A stretch of 64,000 bases of DNA from Temperatibacter sp965603205 (GTDB lineage: Bacteria > Pseudomonadota > Alphaproteobacteria > Sphingomonadales > Kordiimonadaceae), in NCBI GenBank assembly GCA_965603205.1, contig CBFDCC010000001.1, positions 1 to 64,000 on the forward strand, in the 5' to 3' direction. The position numbers and the translations under genes were made by a program. How positions within the stretch are numbered: the stretch's first letter is position 1; every line of letters starts with the position of its first letter. The notes beneath the pieces were generated by a model. It ran no database searches, had not been told where the DNA came from, and was given only the letters and a program-made list of their open reading frames with translations. Shown here one piece after another: positions 8,151 to 16,896 of the stretch.

Positions 8151-8173
8151 TTTTAATCTTTCTTTTTTTAAGA

Positions 8174-8314
8174 AGGTCCTCGCGTTAGCTCGGGCGGGCA
8201 GTCGCCCTTGCCTCACTGCGTTCGGATGGTTCTTAATATATAGCGCGTTAGCGCGTACCGACCAAGTGGGAGGCCGAGCTAATGCGAGGATAAGCCTTAG
8301 TGGCGTTTGAACGA
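8174..8314 (-). repeat. Mosaic palindromic repeat upstream of xthA
   Basis: The segment holds AAGGTCCTCGCGTTAGCTCG, the hairpin GGGCGGGCAGTCGCCC, TAGCGCGTTAGCGCG joined to TACCGACCAAGTGGGAGG, CGAGCTAATGCGAGGA, and CCTTAGTGGCGTTTGAACG. The GGTCCTC end faces the xthA start codon. The other end also carries a GCGAGGA block and runs to 14 bases from the stop of the next gene. Confidence 0.85.
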
Positions 8315-8327
8315 GAAATCAAACTTC

Positions 8328-8918
8328 TTAAAACACACTAAAGCTTGAGCCTAAAATACCGATGGGCCAACGCCCAGCCTCAAACATTTTAAATCTTGCG
8401 GTAAAGGGATGCTCCTCGTCCACATCACCACTATCCACGCCCGTTAGCATCACTAACGCCGCCTGATGCGCCGCCTGAGCGCCTGCGCCAATAGCAGCGG
8501 CGATAAATTCTTCGTCCTCAATATGCAAGTTTTCGGCTGCCTCTTCTGCGCCGTAGCCTATAACCTCAGACACTTTTTCTTGGATATGGCTCATCACCAA
8601 CTCAAACGTGTCTTCACCCATAGTGTTCACCAGTGCCTCGGTTAGCACAGCGCGGGCATGTTCTTCAGCTTCCCATGAGGCGCTATTGAAATCTTGTGTT
8701 TCCGCCGCGGCGGCCGCGTCTTCCCAGTCAGTCAGGAAAATAGGATACGCGTCAGGAAAACCAAGCGCAGATGTATAATCCTCTGCCTCAGCCCGCAATT
8801 TATCATTTGCAGGATCCCCCAGCGATCTAAACCACGGCGTATTTTGCAATATCTGCACAAAGGCAGGTACCGCGGCCAGTGTTGGCATTTCTTCTAAAAC
8901 ATCATCTATATCTGTCAT
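8328..8918 (-). CDS. Unrecognised acidic, alanine-rich protein
   Basis: A 196-residue protein of unknown function. It is rich in Ala, Glu and Asp and probably all-helical and cytoplasmic. No signal peptide or membrane segment is visible. The most distinctive part is the C-terminus, HPFTARFKMFEAGRWPIGI then LGSSFSVF; I recall similar endings in other alphaproteobacterial hypothetical proteins, but cannot name a family. It lies between xthA and lolA, separated from each by intergenic repeats, so it is probably transcribed alone. The start follows AAAGAGAAT. Confidence 0.75.
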   Translation of the reverse strand: MTDIDDVLEEMPTLAAVPAFVQILQNTPWFRSLGDPANDKLRAEAEDYTSALGFPDAYPIFLTDWEDAAAAAETQDFNSASWEAEEHARAVLTEALVNTMGEDTFELVMSHIQEKVSEVIGYGAEEAAENLHIEDEEFIAAAIGAGAQAAHQAALVMLTGVDSGDVDEEHPFTARFKMFEAGRWPIGILGSSFSVF

Positions 8919-8937
8919 TTTATTCTCTTTTTTTAAG

Positions 8938-9120
8938 AAGGTCCTCGCATTAGCTCGGTACGGGCTACGCCCTATTATTCTTTGTTTCCTCGCACTGGCT
9001 GTACGGATACTAACGTATCCTAATTAAGCGCATATAACTAGGAACCAACGGTTCCGTACCGACCAAGCGGGAGGCCGCAGCTTTAGCGAGGATAGCCTAA
9101 GCGTGAGCGCCGGCGATTGA
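8938..9120 (-). repeat. Mosaic palindromic repeats between lolA and the 8328 gene
   Basis: Blocks seen: AAGGTCCTCGCATTAGCTCGG, CGGTACGGGCTACGCCC, GTACGGATACTAACGTATCC, GGAACCAACGGTTCCGTACC, GACCAAGCGGGAGGC, CCGCAGCTTTAGCGAGGA, and a GAGCGCCGGCGATTGAG ending. Three different hairpin stems next to the GTACGG/CCGTAC core occur within 130 bases. Confidence 0.85.
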
Positions 9121-9136
9121 GACTCAAACAAAAATT

Positions 9137-9838
9137 CTATCTCAATCTTCGCCGCTTAGCACTGCCTCTGGGATCTTTATAGGCCCATAATGTGTCATCA
9201 AAATTTTTATTCACTTGCTGATTAGATAGGGCAATACGTGTCACCTGACCCTGCGCGTCTAGCACGACCCAATGCGTTGCCATCAACCCAATATTACGCT
9301 TGGTTTTACTATCTTTCATTTCGCGGAAATAGACCGTAATCACGCCCATTTCAGGTTTTTTTGGGTCTTCCGCCATCAAAGCCACTGTGTCTTCTTGTCC
9401 ATCAGGCGTGGGGACAATACGTGTGCGCATGCCCTTAAAATCCATTGTCTCGCCCAGTATAACATTCAGCGGCGTATCTTTAACGGGCCATCGTGTTACC
9501 TGACCAATTTCATAATCAATCATCGACAAGGTTTTACCATCACTGACCACCAGTAATTTAGCATCCTTGCCATAATCAAAACGGATTTTACCCGGGCGCT
9601 GCATATACATCTTACCCTGCGTGATACTGCCATTAGGGGCCATCTGAGAAAAATCAGCTTCTAAGCTTTTAACGCGTTTAAGATAGGTTTGAATGTCTGC
9701 AAGCGCCCTAGCTTGCGGGCTTTCGCTGATGATCTCTTCTGTTAGCGGCGGCAAGCTATCTTGCTCCACCTTAGGCGTATCAACGGGCGCAATCACCTGC
9801 GCGGCCAGAAGGCTTATTAAACTCAGTAGGTTAAACAT
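9137..9838 (-). CDS. lolA: Outer-membrane lipoprotein carrier protein LolA
   Basis: A 233-residue periplasmic chaperone that carries lipoproteins from LolCDE to the outer membrane. A short hydrophobic signal sequence (FNLLSLISLLAAQVIA) opens the protein. The mature part has the LolA pattern: VKSLEADFSQM, GKMYMQRPGKIRFDYG, and LVVSDGKTLSMIDYE. The C-terminus is basic (DPRGSAKRRRLR). It starts directly at the ftsK stop codon (TAAATG), so the two are co-transcribed, a conserved alphaproteobacterial pairing. Confidence 0.93.
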   Translation of the reverse strand: MFNLLSLISLLAAQVIAPVDTPKVEQDSLPPLTEEIISESPQARALADIQTYLKRVKSLEADFSQMAPNGSITQGKMYMQRPGKIRFDYGKDAKLLVVSDGKTLSMIDYEIGQVTRWPVKDTPLNVILGETMDFKGMRTRIVPTPDGQEDTVALMAEDPKKPEMGVITVYFREMKDSKTKRNIGLMATHWVVLDAQGQVTRIALSNQQVNKNFDDTLWAYKDPRGSAKRRRLR

Positions 9839-12409
9839 TTAAAACTCATTATGATCTGGCAGCAATACTTCGCGCCTACCTTTGCTATTTGGTGCAGATA
9901 TCACCCCTTGCTCTTCTAACTGCTCAACAAGGTTCGCGGCCTTGTTATACCCAATACCAAGACGGCGCTGGATATAACTGATAGAGGCCTTATCACGGTT
10001 TGCGTCCAGTAATGCAACAGCTTTGTCATACAGGCTAGCATTCGCGTTGTCTGCACTGTCAGCGCCGGGCGTATATTCACCGTCCACACCCTCTTCTGGG
10101 TCTTCTGTCACGGAGGAGAGATAATCAGGCGCACCCTGCGTTTTGACGTGTTTAACGATATCTTCCACATCTTCATCCGACACAAAACCACCATGCACAC
10201 GCACCACACGACCACCACCAGCCATAAATAGCATATCACCACGGCCAAGCAGCTGCTCCGCCCCTTGTTCGCTTAAAATTGTACGACTATCAATTTTACT
10301 GGTTACCATAAAGCTAATCCTTGTTGGGAAGTTGGCTTTAATTGTACCGGTAATTACGTCAACACTAGGGCGCTGGGTTGCCATAATCACATGAATACCA
10401 GCAGCACGCGCCATTTGCGCTAGGCGCTGAACAGTGGATTCCACATCCTTGCCCGCCACCAACATCAAATCGGCCATCTCATCGATCACCACCACAATGA
10501 AAGGCAATGGCTCAAAATCAAACTCTTGCTCTTCATAGATCGGCTGGCCTGTTTCCTTGTCAAATCCCGTCTGGATTTCACGGGTCAAGGCCTCGCCGTT
10601 TGCTTTGGCTTCTAAGATGCGTTTGTTATAGGCGGCGATATTACGCACACCCAGCTTGGACATATTCTTATAGCGGTCTTCCATCTCTCGTACCGCCCAT
10701 TTTAGCGCCACCACAGCCTTTTTAGCCTCGGTCACAACAGGGGTTAACAGATGGGGAATGCCTTCATATATGGACAGTTCCAACATCTTTGGATCAACCA
10801 TAATGAAACGCAGCTTTTCGGGTGTATGGCGGTATATAAGCGATAGGATCATTGTGTTGATCCCCACCGATTTACCAGCACCCGTTGTACCCGCCACCAA
10901 TAAATGCGGCATGGTCGCCAGATCAGCAACAACCGAAGCACCGCCAATGTCCTTACCCAACGCCATAGGCAGATTAGCCTTAGTGTTTTCATAATCTTTA
11001 GACGCTAATAGCTCACGCAGGTAGACGGTTTCGCGGTTGATGTTCGGCAGCTCAATACCAATGGCGTTACGCCCCGGCACCACCGCAACACGGGCAGACC
11101 TAGCACTCATAGAGCGCGCTATATCATCAGCAAGGCCAATAACCCGTGATGATTTTGTGCCCGGTGCTGGCTCTAATTCATATAGCGTGACAACAGGGCC
11201 TGGACGCACATTAACAATCTCACCCTGCACACCAAAATCATCCAACACACCCTCTAACATGCGGGCGTTAGCTTCAAGCGCATCTTCACTCAGGCGATTA
11301 TCCATTAAATCAGTTGGTACTTTTTCTAACAGATTAAGCGATGGTAGAATAAACCCTTTACTGTCACCAAGATCCATAGAGGCCTGTGCTTCTTTTTCCT
11401 CTCGCTTGCCCTTCTTTGGCTTTTCTTTTTTCTGCACGCGCTTTTTACCTAGCAGCGTAGACAAGGCGCTCTCGCGCTCGGCCTTGGGTGGTTTAACAGG
11501 CTTTTCTGCTTTAACGGGTGCGACAGATTTCGGGGCCCCGCTAGCCTTATGTCCTTCTGCACCATCATTATATTCTTCGGGAATTGAACCTAACTCGTCT
11601 GCATTGTCCCACGCACCACCATCCAGTGCGGCGGCAGCAGCAGCGCGTTCACGGCGCTCTTCTACCCTATCAGCAATCGCCCAAGCCACCCGCGACATAC
11701 CATCACGAATAGCGGTTAAAACAGCAACTATCCATGCTTTTAATGTTGCCCTTATCCACGCCCATTCATCACTAGACAGGCCAAAAGTCATGCAAAATAG
11801 CGGCAAACCTATACTTAAATATAAAGCACCAACAACCCAAGCAGGCACTGAGAAGCCGACCCCCATCATTGATAGGGCTGTTGCAAGTAAACTATCGCCA
11901 TACGCAAATAAAATACCGCCAACCACACCGCCCGCTTTTGACGCCGCAATCAGTTTTGGTGTTGCGGCAAAGGCTGCTAGCAGCATCATGGCGCCGGGCA
12001 GCATCAATAGATTAAACCAAAAACGCGGCAGCCATTTTAGACGGATGATTTTATAGCCCCAAAATAATAAGGGAATAATCAATCCATACGACATAATACC
12101 AAGCGTAGAGATAAGAACATCAGAAATATCAGCGCCGATAGGACCAAGCGCATTACTAACCTGACCGCTTGTCACCATATTAACCGATGGATCAGCGGGA
12201 TTATGTGTGATGAGCGCCGCCAACAGGCCGCCCGCCATAACAATCAGCAACAGGCCTAACCCACGCCAGCTAATGTTTTTAAAAAATAATGTGACCGCAG
12301 GCGGCAAAAAAGGTGCCGCATCATTTGCCGTTGTTGGCCCCATTTTTGATACAGGGTTGCTTTTTACTGCCGTCTTTTTTGGTGCTGCCTTGGTGGATTT
12401 CTTAGCCAC
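9839..12409 (-). CDS. ftsK: DNA translocase FtsK
   Basis: A protein of about 856 residues that pumps DNA at the division septum. The N-terminal quarter has about four membrane segments, followed by a charged linker rich in Lys, Glu and Ala. Then comes the motor: Walker A VAGTTGAGKSVG (about residue 510), Walker B in FIVVVIDEMADLM, and MATQRPSVDVITG. The last 65 residues form the gamma winged helix that reads polar sequences (ISYIQRRLGIGYNKAANLVE). I prefer the GTG at 12409, preceded by AGGGAAG, over the GTG at 12436, which lacks a ribosome site; both are possible. Confidence 0.93.
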   Translation of the reverse strand: MAKKSTKAAPKKTAVKSNPVSKMGPTTANDAAPFLPPAVTLFFKNISWRGLGLLLIVMAGGLLAALITHNPADPSVNMVTSGQVSNALGPIGADISDVLISTLGIMSYGLIIPLLFWGYKIIRLKWLPRFWFNLLMLPGAMMLLAAFAATPKLIAASKAGGVVGGILFAYGDSLLATALSMMGVGFSVPAWVVGALYLSIGLPLFCMTFGLSSDEWAWIRATLKAWIVAVLTAIRDGMSRVAWAIADRVEERRERAAAAAALDGGAWDNADELGSIPEEYNDGAEGHKASGAPKSVAPVKAEKPVKPPKAERESALSTLLGKKRVQKKEKPKKGKREEKEAQASMDLGDSKGFILPSLNLLEKVPTDLMDNRLSEDALEANARMLEGVLDDFGVQGEIVNVRPGPVVTLYELEPAPGTKSSRVIGLADDIARSMSARSARVAVVPGRNAIGIELPNINRETVYLRELLASKDYENTKANLPMALGKDIGGASVVADLATMPHLLVAGTTGAGKSVGINTMILSLIYRHTPEKLRFIMVDPKMLELSIYEGIPHLLTPVVTEAKKAVVALKWAVREMEDRYKNMSKLGVRNIAAYNKRILEAKANGEALTREIQTGFDKETGQPIYEEQEFDFEPLPFIVVVIDEMADLMLVAGKDVESTVQRLAQMARAAGIHVIMATQRPSVDVITGTIKANFPTRISFMVTSKIDSRTILSEQGAEQLLGRGDMLFMAGGGRVVRVHGGFVSDEDVEDIVKHVKTQGAPDYLSSVTEDPEEGVDGEYTPGADSADNANASLYDKAVALLDANRDKASISYIQRRLGIGYNKAANLVEQLEEQGVISAPNSKGRREVLLPDHNEF

Positions 12410-12518
12410 TGATTTTACTTCCCTGAATTTCTTCACATAAAATGAGGTGTCATTCTTATAATTTCCCCAAGCATACAGTGCCTTAGCGCAGTTTTACAAG
12501 TAAAAGAATAGCCCAACC

Positions 12519-12541
12519 AAAAGCCCGATTAAAAAACGGGC
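12519..12541 (-). terminator. Probable terminator after amtB
   Basis: On the minus strand a GCCCG/CGGGC stem is followed by four U, about 50 bases past the amtB stop. The stem is only 5 bp, so confidence is moderate. Confidence 0.5.
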
Positions 12542-12588
12542 AAGCGATAAAGCCGACCCGTCTATTAAATGAGGAATATTTTCAAGTT

Positions 12589-13914
12589 TTAAAAGAGCTT
12601 TTGCGACCCGCGTCCGAACTCGGGATATGCTTCCATACCAAGATCGGTTAGGTCTGTACCAACACGCTCTTCTTCTTCGCTTAGGCGTATACCAACAGTG
12701 ACTTTCAGCGAAAACCAAGTGATTGCACTGGTGATAGTAACAAAGGAACCTATTGAAGCAACACCGATAAATTGGGTAACAAACGTCGCCTCTGGATTAG
12801 TGATTGCTACCGCTAATGTGCCCCAAATACCTGCAATCAGGTGAACAGGGATCGCACCAACAACATCATCAATCTGAAATTTATCAAGCATTGTTACTGC
12901 GTAGCTTGCGATCACACTACCCGCACCGCCAATAAGGATAGCAGTACCAATCGACGGCGATAGCGGATCAGCCGTAATAGACACAAGCCCCGCCAGCGCA
13001 CCGTTGAGCGCCATAGATAAATCAACCTTACCATAACGCAGTTGTGATAACAGCATCGCAGACACAACGCCGCCAGCCGCCGCCATAGATGTATTGGCTG
13101 ATACAGCAGCAATAGCATTTACATCGCCAATGGTACCCATAGCAAGCTGAGACGCGCCATTAAAGCCGAACCAACCGAACCAAAGGATGAAAGTGCCAAG
13201 TGTCGCTAACGGCATAGATGAGCCTGGAATAGGGCGTGAAGCACCATTAGCGTCAAAGCGACCAAGGCGCGGCCCAAGAATGATGGCGCCAACAAGGGCT
13301 GCCCATCCACCAACGCCGTGAACAATAGAAGAGCCTGCAAAATCAACAAAGCCGCTGGCGCTCAAAAATCCACCACCCCAAGTCCATGCCCCCTGAATAG
13401 GGTATATAACACCCGTTAAGACAACAACGAAAGCAAGGAAAGGCCATAGTTTAATACGCTCAGCCAATGTACCAGACACAACAGAGGCCGCCGTCGCCAC
13501 AAAGACCATTTGGAAAAACCAGTCGGACGTTGAAGAGTATATTGCTTCACCTTCAGCGCCCGTAAGAACTGTCACATCGCTTGGGGCCCAAACGGCGAGT
13601 GAACCGATAAAGCCGCTTACATCCATATACATCAGGTTATAGCCCATCAGGTAATACATGATGCCCGCGATGGCAAAAAGGCTGATGTTTTTAAGACAGA
13701 TTGTCGCCACGTTTTTAGAGCGTACAAGGCCGCTCTCTAACATAGCAAAACCAGCTGCCATCCACATCACCAACACACCGCCAAAGATAAAAAGGAAACT
13801 GTTGAGAATATACGCTGTCTCAGGTGATACCGCTGCATGTGCTGGCGTGCTTGATACTGCTACTGTGCTTGCAAGCAATGTTGACACTACTGTTATTTTT
13901 TTAATCTTAGTCAT
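12589..13914 (-). CDS. amtB: Ammonium transporter
   Basis: A 441-residue inner-membrane ammonia channel with a cleavable signal (TLLASTVAVSSTPAHA) and about eleven membrane helices. The conserved pore histidines are present in GSSIVHGVGGWAALVG and GAIPVHLIAGIWGT. The block AERIKLWPFLAF and the cytoplasmic C-terminal tail, which contacts GlnK, are also visible. It lies 11 bases downstream of glnK in the same transcript. Both probably depend on a sigma-54 promoter upstream of glnK and are induced by nitrogen limitation. Confidence 0.95.
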   Translation of the reverse strand: MTKIKKITVVSTLLASTVAVSSTPAHAAVSPETAYILNSFLFIFGGVLVMWMAAGFAMLESGLVRSKNVATICLKNISLFAIAGIMYYLMGYNLMYMDVSGFIGSLAVWAPSDVTVLTGAEGEAIYSSTSDWFFQMVFVATAASVVSGTLAERIKLWPFLAFVVVLTGVIYPIQGAWTWGGGFLSASGFVDFAGSSIVHGVGGWAALVGAIILGPRLGRFDANGASRPIPGSSMPLATLGTFILWFGWFGFNGASQLAMGTIGDVNAIAAVSANTSMAAAGGVVSAMLLSQLRYGKVDLSMALNGALAGLVSITADPLSPSIGTAILIGGAGSVIASYAVTMLDKFQIDDVVGAIPVHLIAGIWGTLAVAITNPEATFVTQFIGVASIGSFVTITSAITWFSLKVTVGIRLSEEEERVGTDLTDLGMEAYPEFGRGSQKLF

Positions 13915-13925
13915 GAGGTTATCTC

Positions 13926-14264
13926 CTATACTGCTTCTTCGCCAGTTTCACCCGTGCGGATGCGAACAGCCTCGGCCAGTTCATATACAAATATTTTACC
14001 GTCACCGATTTGGCCGGTACTAGACGCGCCTTGAATGGCCTCAACTGTTTTTTCAGTTAAGTCATCGCTTACAGCTACTTCAATCTTGACCTTTGGCAGG
14101 AAACTCACTTCATATTCTGCGCCGCGGTAAATTTCTGTTTGGCCTTGTTGTCGTCCATACCCCTGCACCTCGGAGGCTGTCATACCTGTAACCCCAACCT
14201 CGGTAAGCGCTTCGCGCACACTATCAAGCTTAAATGGTTTAATAATAGCTATTATATATTTCAC
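13926..14264 (-). CDS. glnK: Nitrogen regulatory protein PII (GlnK)
   Basis: A 112-residue PII signal protein, exactly family length when read from the GTG at 14264, which has AAAGGAGAGA upstream. Signatures: KYIIAIIKPFKLDSVREAL, the T-loop tyrosine that is uridylylated (TEIYRGAEYEV), and GDGKIFVYEL. It senses 2-oxoglutarate and ATP/ADP and, when deuridylylated, blocks AmtB. The longer open frame to 14300 adds 12 residues not found in the family. It heads a glnK-amtB operon. Confidence 0.96.
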   Translation of the reverse strand: MKYIIAIIKPFKLDSVREALTEVGVTGMTASEVQGYGRQQGQTEIYRGAEYEVSFLPKVKIEVAVSDDLTEKTVEAIQGASSTGQIGDGKIFVYELAEAVRIRTGETGEEAV

Positions 14265-14347
14265 CTGTCTCTCCTTTTGTTTAACAAGGCTTGACCACAC
14301 GCATTGACCAAACGACGTATATTTCAGTTTATCGTTGCCCTAGTTAT

Positions 14348-14363
14348 AACAAGATTTGTGCCA
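14348..14363 (-). promoter_or_regulatory. Sigma-54 (RpoN) promoter of glnK-amtB
   Basis: On the minus strand TGGCAC, five bases AAATC, then TTGTT match the -24/-12 pattern TGGCAC-N5-TTGCW except for one base in the -12 element. It lies about 84 bases before the glnK start codon, the right distance for an NtrC-controlled nitrogen operon. Confidence 0.65.
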
Positions 14364-14412
14364 GTTTTTTTAAGGCCTAAAGCCCAAAATTCCGCAATAT
14401 TCAATGGATTAT

Positions 14413-14427
14413 GCCTATGCATTAGGC
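14413..14427. promoter_or_regulatory. Palindrome upstream of the sigma-54 promoter
   Basis: GCCTATGCATTAGGC is an inverted repeat with arms GCCTA/TAGGC, 50 bases upstream of the -24 element. The position would suit an activator such as NtrC, but it does not closely match the usual NtrC box. Confidence 0.35.
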
Positions 14428-14451
14428 GGTGGCCTGATTGTTTAAAAGGCA

Positions 14452-14470
14452 ATGCTTAATTATTAAGCAT
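14452..14470. promoter_or_regulatory. Perfect 9-1-9 palindrome
   Basis: ATGCTTAAT T ATTAAGCAT is a perfect 19-base inverted repeat about 90 bases upstream of the -24 element of glnK and just before the mosaic repeat. It could be an operator; no T-run follows, so a terminator is less likely. Confidence 0.35.
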
Positions 14471-14478
14471 TTATGTCT

Positions 14479-14713
14479 AAGCCTCAATCGCCGGCGCTCA
14501 CGCTTAGGCTTATCCTCGCTAAAGCTGCGGCCTCGCAGTCGCTCGGTACGGGCTGCGCCCTAGTTATCATCCGAACAACGTGAGGCAAGCACGACTGTGC
14601 GCCCGAGCTAATGTGAGGCAAGCGTGAGCGCCGGCGATTGAGGCTTAAATTATAAATAAACTAGGAAACAATGTTTCCGTACCGAGCGACTGCGAGGCGG
14701 CGACCATTCGCCG
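14479..14713. repeat. Mosaic palindromic repeats upstream of the UbiH-type gene
   Basis: Two halves in opposite orientation: first AAGCCTCAATCGCCGGCGC, TCCTCGCTAAAGCTGCGG, CGGTACGGGCTGCGCCC. Then GAACAACGTGAGGC, CGAGCTAATGTGAGG, GCGCCGGCGATTGAGGCTT, GGAAACAATGTTTCCGTACC, and GGCGGCGACCATTCGCCG. The outer GCCGGCG blocks form a large inverted repeat. Confidence 0.85.
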
Positions 14714-14801
14714 TATTAGATATAAAGATTTATAATAGACATCTTCACGATCAAAGCGTAAAACCAACAGGGAAGCTTCAGACGAATTACGGGTGGTTCA
14801 T

Positions 14802-16013
14802 ATGACGAACGAAACAGACATTATCATTATCGGTGGCGGCATGGCTGGCATGACAACTGCCATCGGCATGGCTATGAGCGGATTTGATGTTACCGTTGTT
14901 GACCACACACCCCGCGGCGATATGAGCGCAGGCGAATTTGATGGTCGATCAAGCGCGCTATCTTACGCACCTTGTCAGCTTTTTAAAGCCTTGGACATCT
15001 GGAAATATTTAGAAGATGTGGCCCAGCCAATCCTAGAAATTCGCATCACCGATGGCCCTTCACCGCTGCATCTTCATTTTGATAATGAATCATTAGGTGA
15101 TGGCCCGCTGGGTAATATGGTTGAGAACCGCCATACGAGATTAGCCCTATTTAAACGCATGGACGAGCTGGATAACATTACCTATCTAGCCCCTGAAAAG
15201 GTTGTTAGTTTTAATAAAGAACCCTCTAATGTATCGGTCACGCTAGACAGCGGCAAAGTCATAGAGGGCAAACTGCTGCTGGGTATTGATGGTCGCAATA
15301 GCCAAGTGCGCAAATGGGCAGGCTTTCACTTGCACGGCTGGGGGTATGGCCAAACAGGCATTGTTTGCACCATCGAGCACGAGCATAGCCACTGTGGTAT
15401 CGCCCACGAACGTTTTTTACCCTCTGGTCCCTTTGCCATCCTGCCACTAACAGGCAATAGATCATCTATCGTTTGGTCAGAAAAAGATCATTTAGTTGAT
15501 ACGATAATGGGATTATCCGACAGAGCTTTTGAGAGCGAGCTTCAACGCCGCGTCGGTGATTTTTTAGGCAAAGTAAATGTCGTCGGTGGCCGCTTCGCCT
15601 ATCCGCTCACCCTACAATACTCTGATGAATTTGTCTCAGATCGTGTAACATTGGTTGGCGATGCTTGCCATGGTATGCACCCCATCGCAGGCCAAGGTTT
15701 AAATCTAGGCTTGCGCGATGTAGCAGCTATTGTTGAAGTAGTAACGGATGCAGCGCGGGCTGGCCTAGATATCGGTAGTGTGTCAGTGCTAGAGGAATAC
15801 CAGCAATGGCGGCGTGTGGATAATGCAGCCCTGCTAAGTGTTACAGATGTTTTGACCAAGCTATTTTCAAACGATATAGCCCCCATTAGACATGCCCGCG
15901 ATTTAGGCATTGCCGTGGTCGATCAGGTTGAGCCGCTAAAAAATGTCTTTATGCAGCATGCCCGCGGCACCGTGGGTGAATTACCAAAATTATTACAGGG
16001 TGAACGCCCTTAG
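14802..16013 (+). CDS. UbiH/UbiF/COQ6-family FAD-dependent hydroxylase
   Basis: A 403-residue flavoprotein monooxygenase. The N-terminal Rossmann motif IIIIGGGMAGMTTAIGMA binds FAD, LLGIDGRNSQVRKW is the DG motif, and VTLVGDACHGMHPIAGQGLN is the second FAD motif; the last is diagnostic for the ubiquinone-ring hydroxylases. It probably hydroxylates a ubiquinone precursor (UbiH, UbiF or UbiL type); the exact carbon position cannot be told. The ATG at 14802 is preferred to the GTG nine bases earlier. It is convergent with the protease gene. Confidence 0.88.
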   Translation: MTNETDIIIIGGGMAGMTTAIGMAMSGFDVTVVDHTPRGDMSAGEFDGRSSALSYAPCQLFKALDIWKYLEDVAQPILEIRITDGPSPLHLHFDNESLGDGPLGNMVENRHTRLALFKRMDELDNITYLAPEKVVSFNKEPSNVSVTLDSGKVIEGKLLLGIDGRNSQVRKWAGFHLHGWGYGQTGIVCTIEHEHSHCGIAHERFLPSGPFAILPLTGNRSSIVWSEKDHLVDTIMGLSDRAFESELQRRVGDFLGKVNVVGGRFAYPLTLQYSDEFVSDRVTLVGDACHGMHPIAGQGLNLGLRDVAAIVEVVTDAARAGLDIGSVSVLEEYQQWRRVDNAALLSVTDVLTKLFSNDIAPIRHARDLGIAVVDQVEPLKNVFMQHARGTVGELPKLLQGERP

Positions 16014-16033
16014 GCATTTATCTGCCCCATACT

Positions 16034-16894
16034 TTATCTGCGCCGGGCTTTAATGCCGCTCTTACAATATACTTTGGCGATGGATAACTGACGGCGCCAC
16101 AGGTCGCCAAACTGATCAAAATTATCAGAGGTAATCTGGGCTGACATGCCATCACCCACAACCTGGTTTTCATCAGACAGGCTTTCAACAGAATAGAAAT
16201 TATCTGGATGCGTGGTGTAAATACGGCCACGACGCGGCGCACCCGCAACCACCGTACCTACGACCTCGCCGCGTGCGTTAAACACAGGGCCACCCGACAT
16301 ACCGCCAAGGCTACCTGTAAAGTGGGGACGGCGTTCTTTTTCAATCCAAGCCACCACAGGTTCGCGGATATCATAGCGCCCACGAGAGGTCATGCGCGTA
16401 GTGCCAAACGCCACAGCCCTAACATCAGCAGGTTTGCCTTGTGGGTAACCCATCATAAAGCCTTCATCACCTCGTCTGGGTAAAATGCGTGATGTTTTCA
16501 TCCTTGGCGCGACAATATTGGTATTATTTAAAACGGCAAAATCGCTACTGGATTCACTTAACACCTGCGGCACACGACTACCCTTGCGCGGCCCCGTAAG
16601 CAATGACACTTGTGTGCAGCCATCAACCACATGACGGGCTGTTATATATTGCCCCCTGCCATCAAAAGAAAAGGCCGTGCCTGAGCCGTCGCCTCTTTTC
16701 GCTTCAACCTCAACCAACACAGGTTGGGTAGTTTCTGCTACATGGCGTACCCTGCGCTCTGGCGTAATAATCTCGGTCGAGCGAGGTGACGGGCGACGCG
16801 CACTAGACTTATCGCCATCAGTGACCGCATAGCGGCCAATAAAAAAGATGATAACTAAGAAATAGCCTATAAATTCCAGCTTACGCTTCATCAA
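16034..16894 (-). CDS. Trypsin-like serine protease with N-terminal membrane anchor
   Basis: A 286-residue protein. One hydrophobic segment near residues 7-22 (FIGYFLVIIFFIGRYAV) is a signal anchor, and the rest should lie in the periplasm. The chymotrypsin-fold triad is visible: His in YITARHVV, Asp in SDFAVLN, and Ser in GGMSGGPVFN. No PDZ domain follows, unlike DegP. It starts 2 bases after the DUF350 gene stop and is likely co-transcribed with it, which hints at a joint envelope role. The substrate is unknown. Confidence 0.83.
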   Translation of the reverse strand: MMKRKLEFIGYFLVIIFFIGRYAVTDGDKSSARRPSPRSTEIITPERRVRHVAETTQPVLVEVEAKRGDGSGTAFSFDGRGQYITARHVVDGCTQVSLLTGPRKGSRVPQVLSESSSDFAVLNNTNIVAPRMKTSRILPRRGDEGFMMGYPQGKPADVRAVAFGTTRMTSRGRYDIREPVVAWIEKERRPHFTGSLGGMSGGPVFNARGEVVGTVVAGAPRRGRIYTTHPDNFYSVESLSDENQVVGDGMSAQITSDNFDQFGDLWRRQLSIAKVYCKSGIKARRR

Positions 16895-16896
16895 CT

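Noticed and set aside
11037..12056. Long plus-strand frame of 339 codons opposite ftsK
   Set aside because: It lies entirely antisense to the clearly conserved ftsK motor and linker and is Ser/Pro/Arg-rich, typical of a shadow frame.
12494..12718. Open frame of 74 codons overlapping amtB
   Set aside because: It is a shadow frame within amtB and its 3' flank; the protein is arginine-rich and has no family features.
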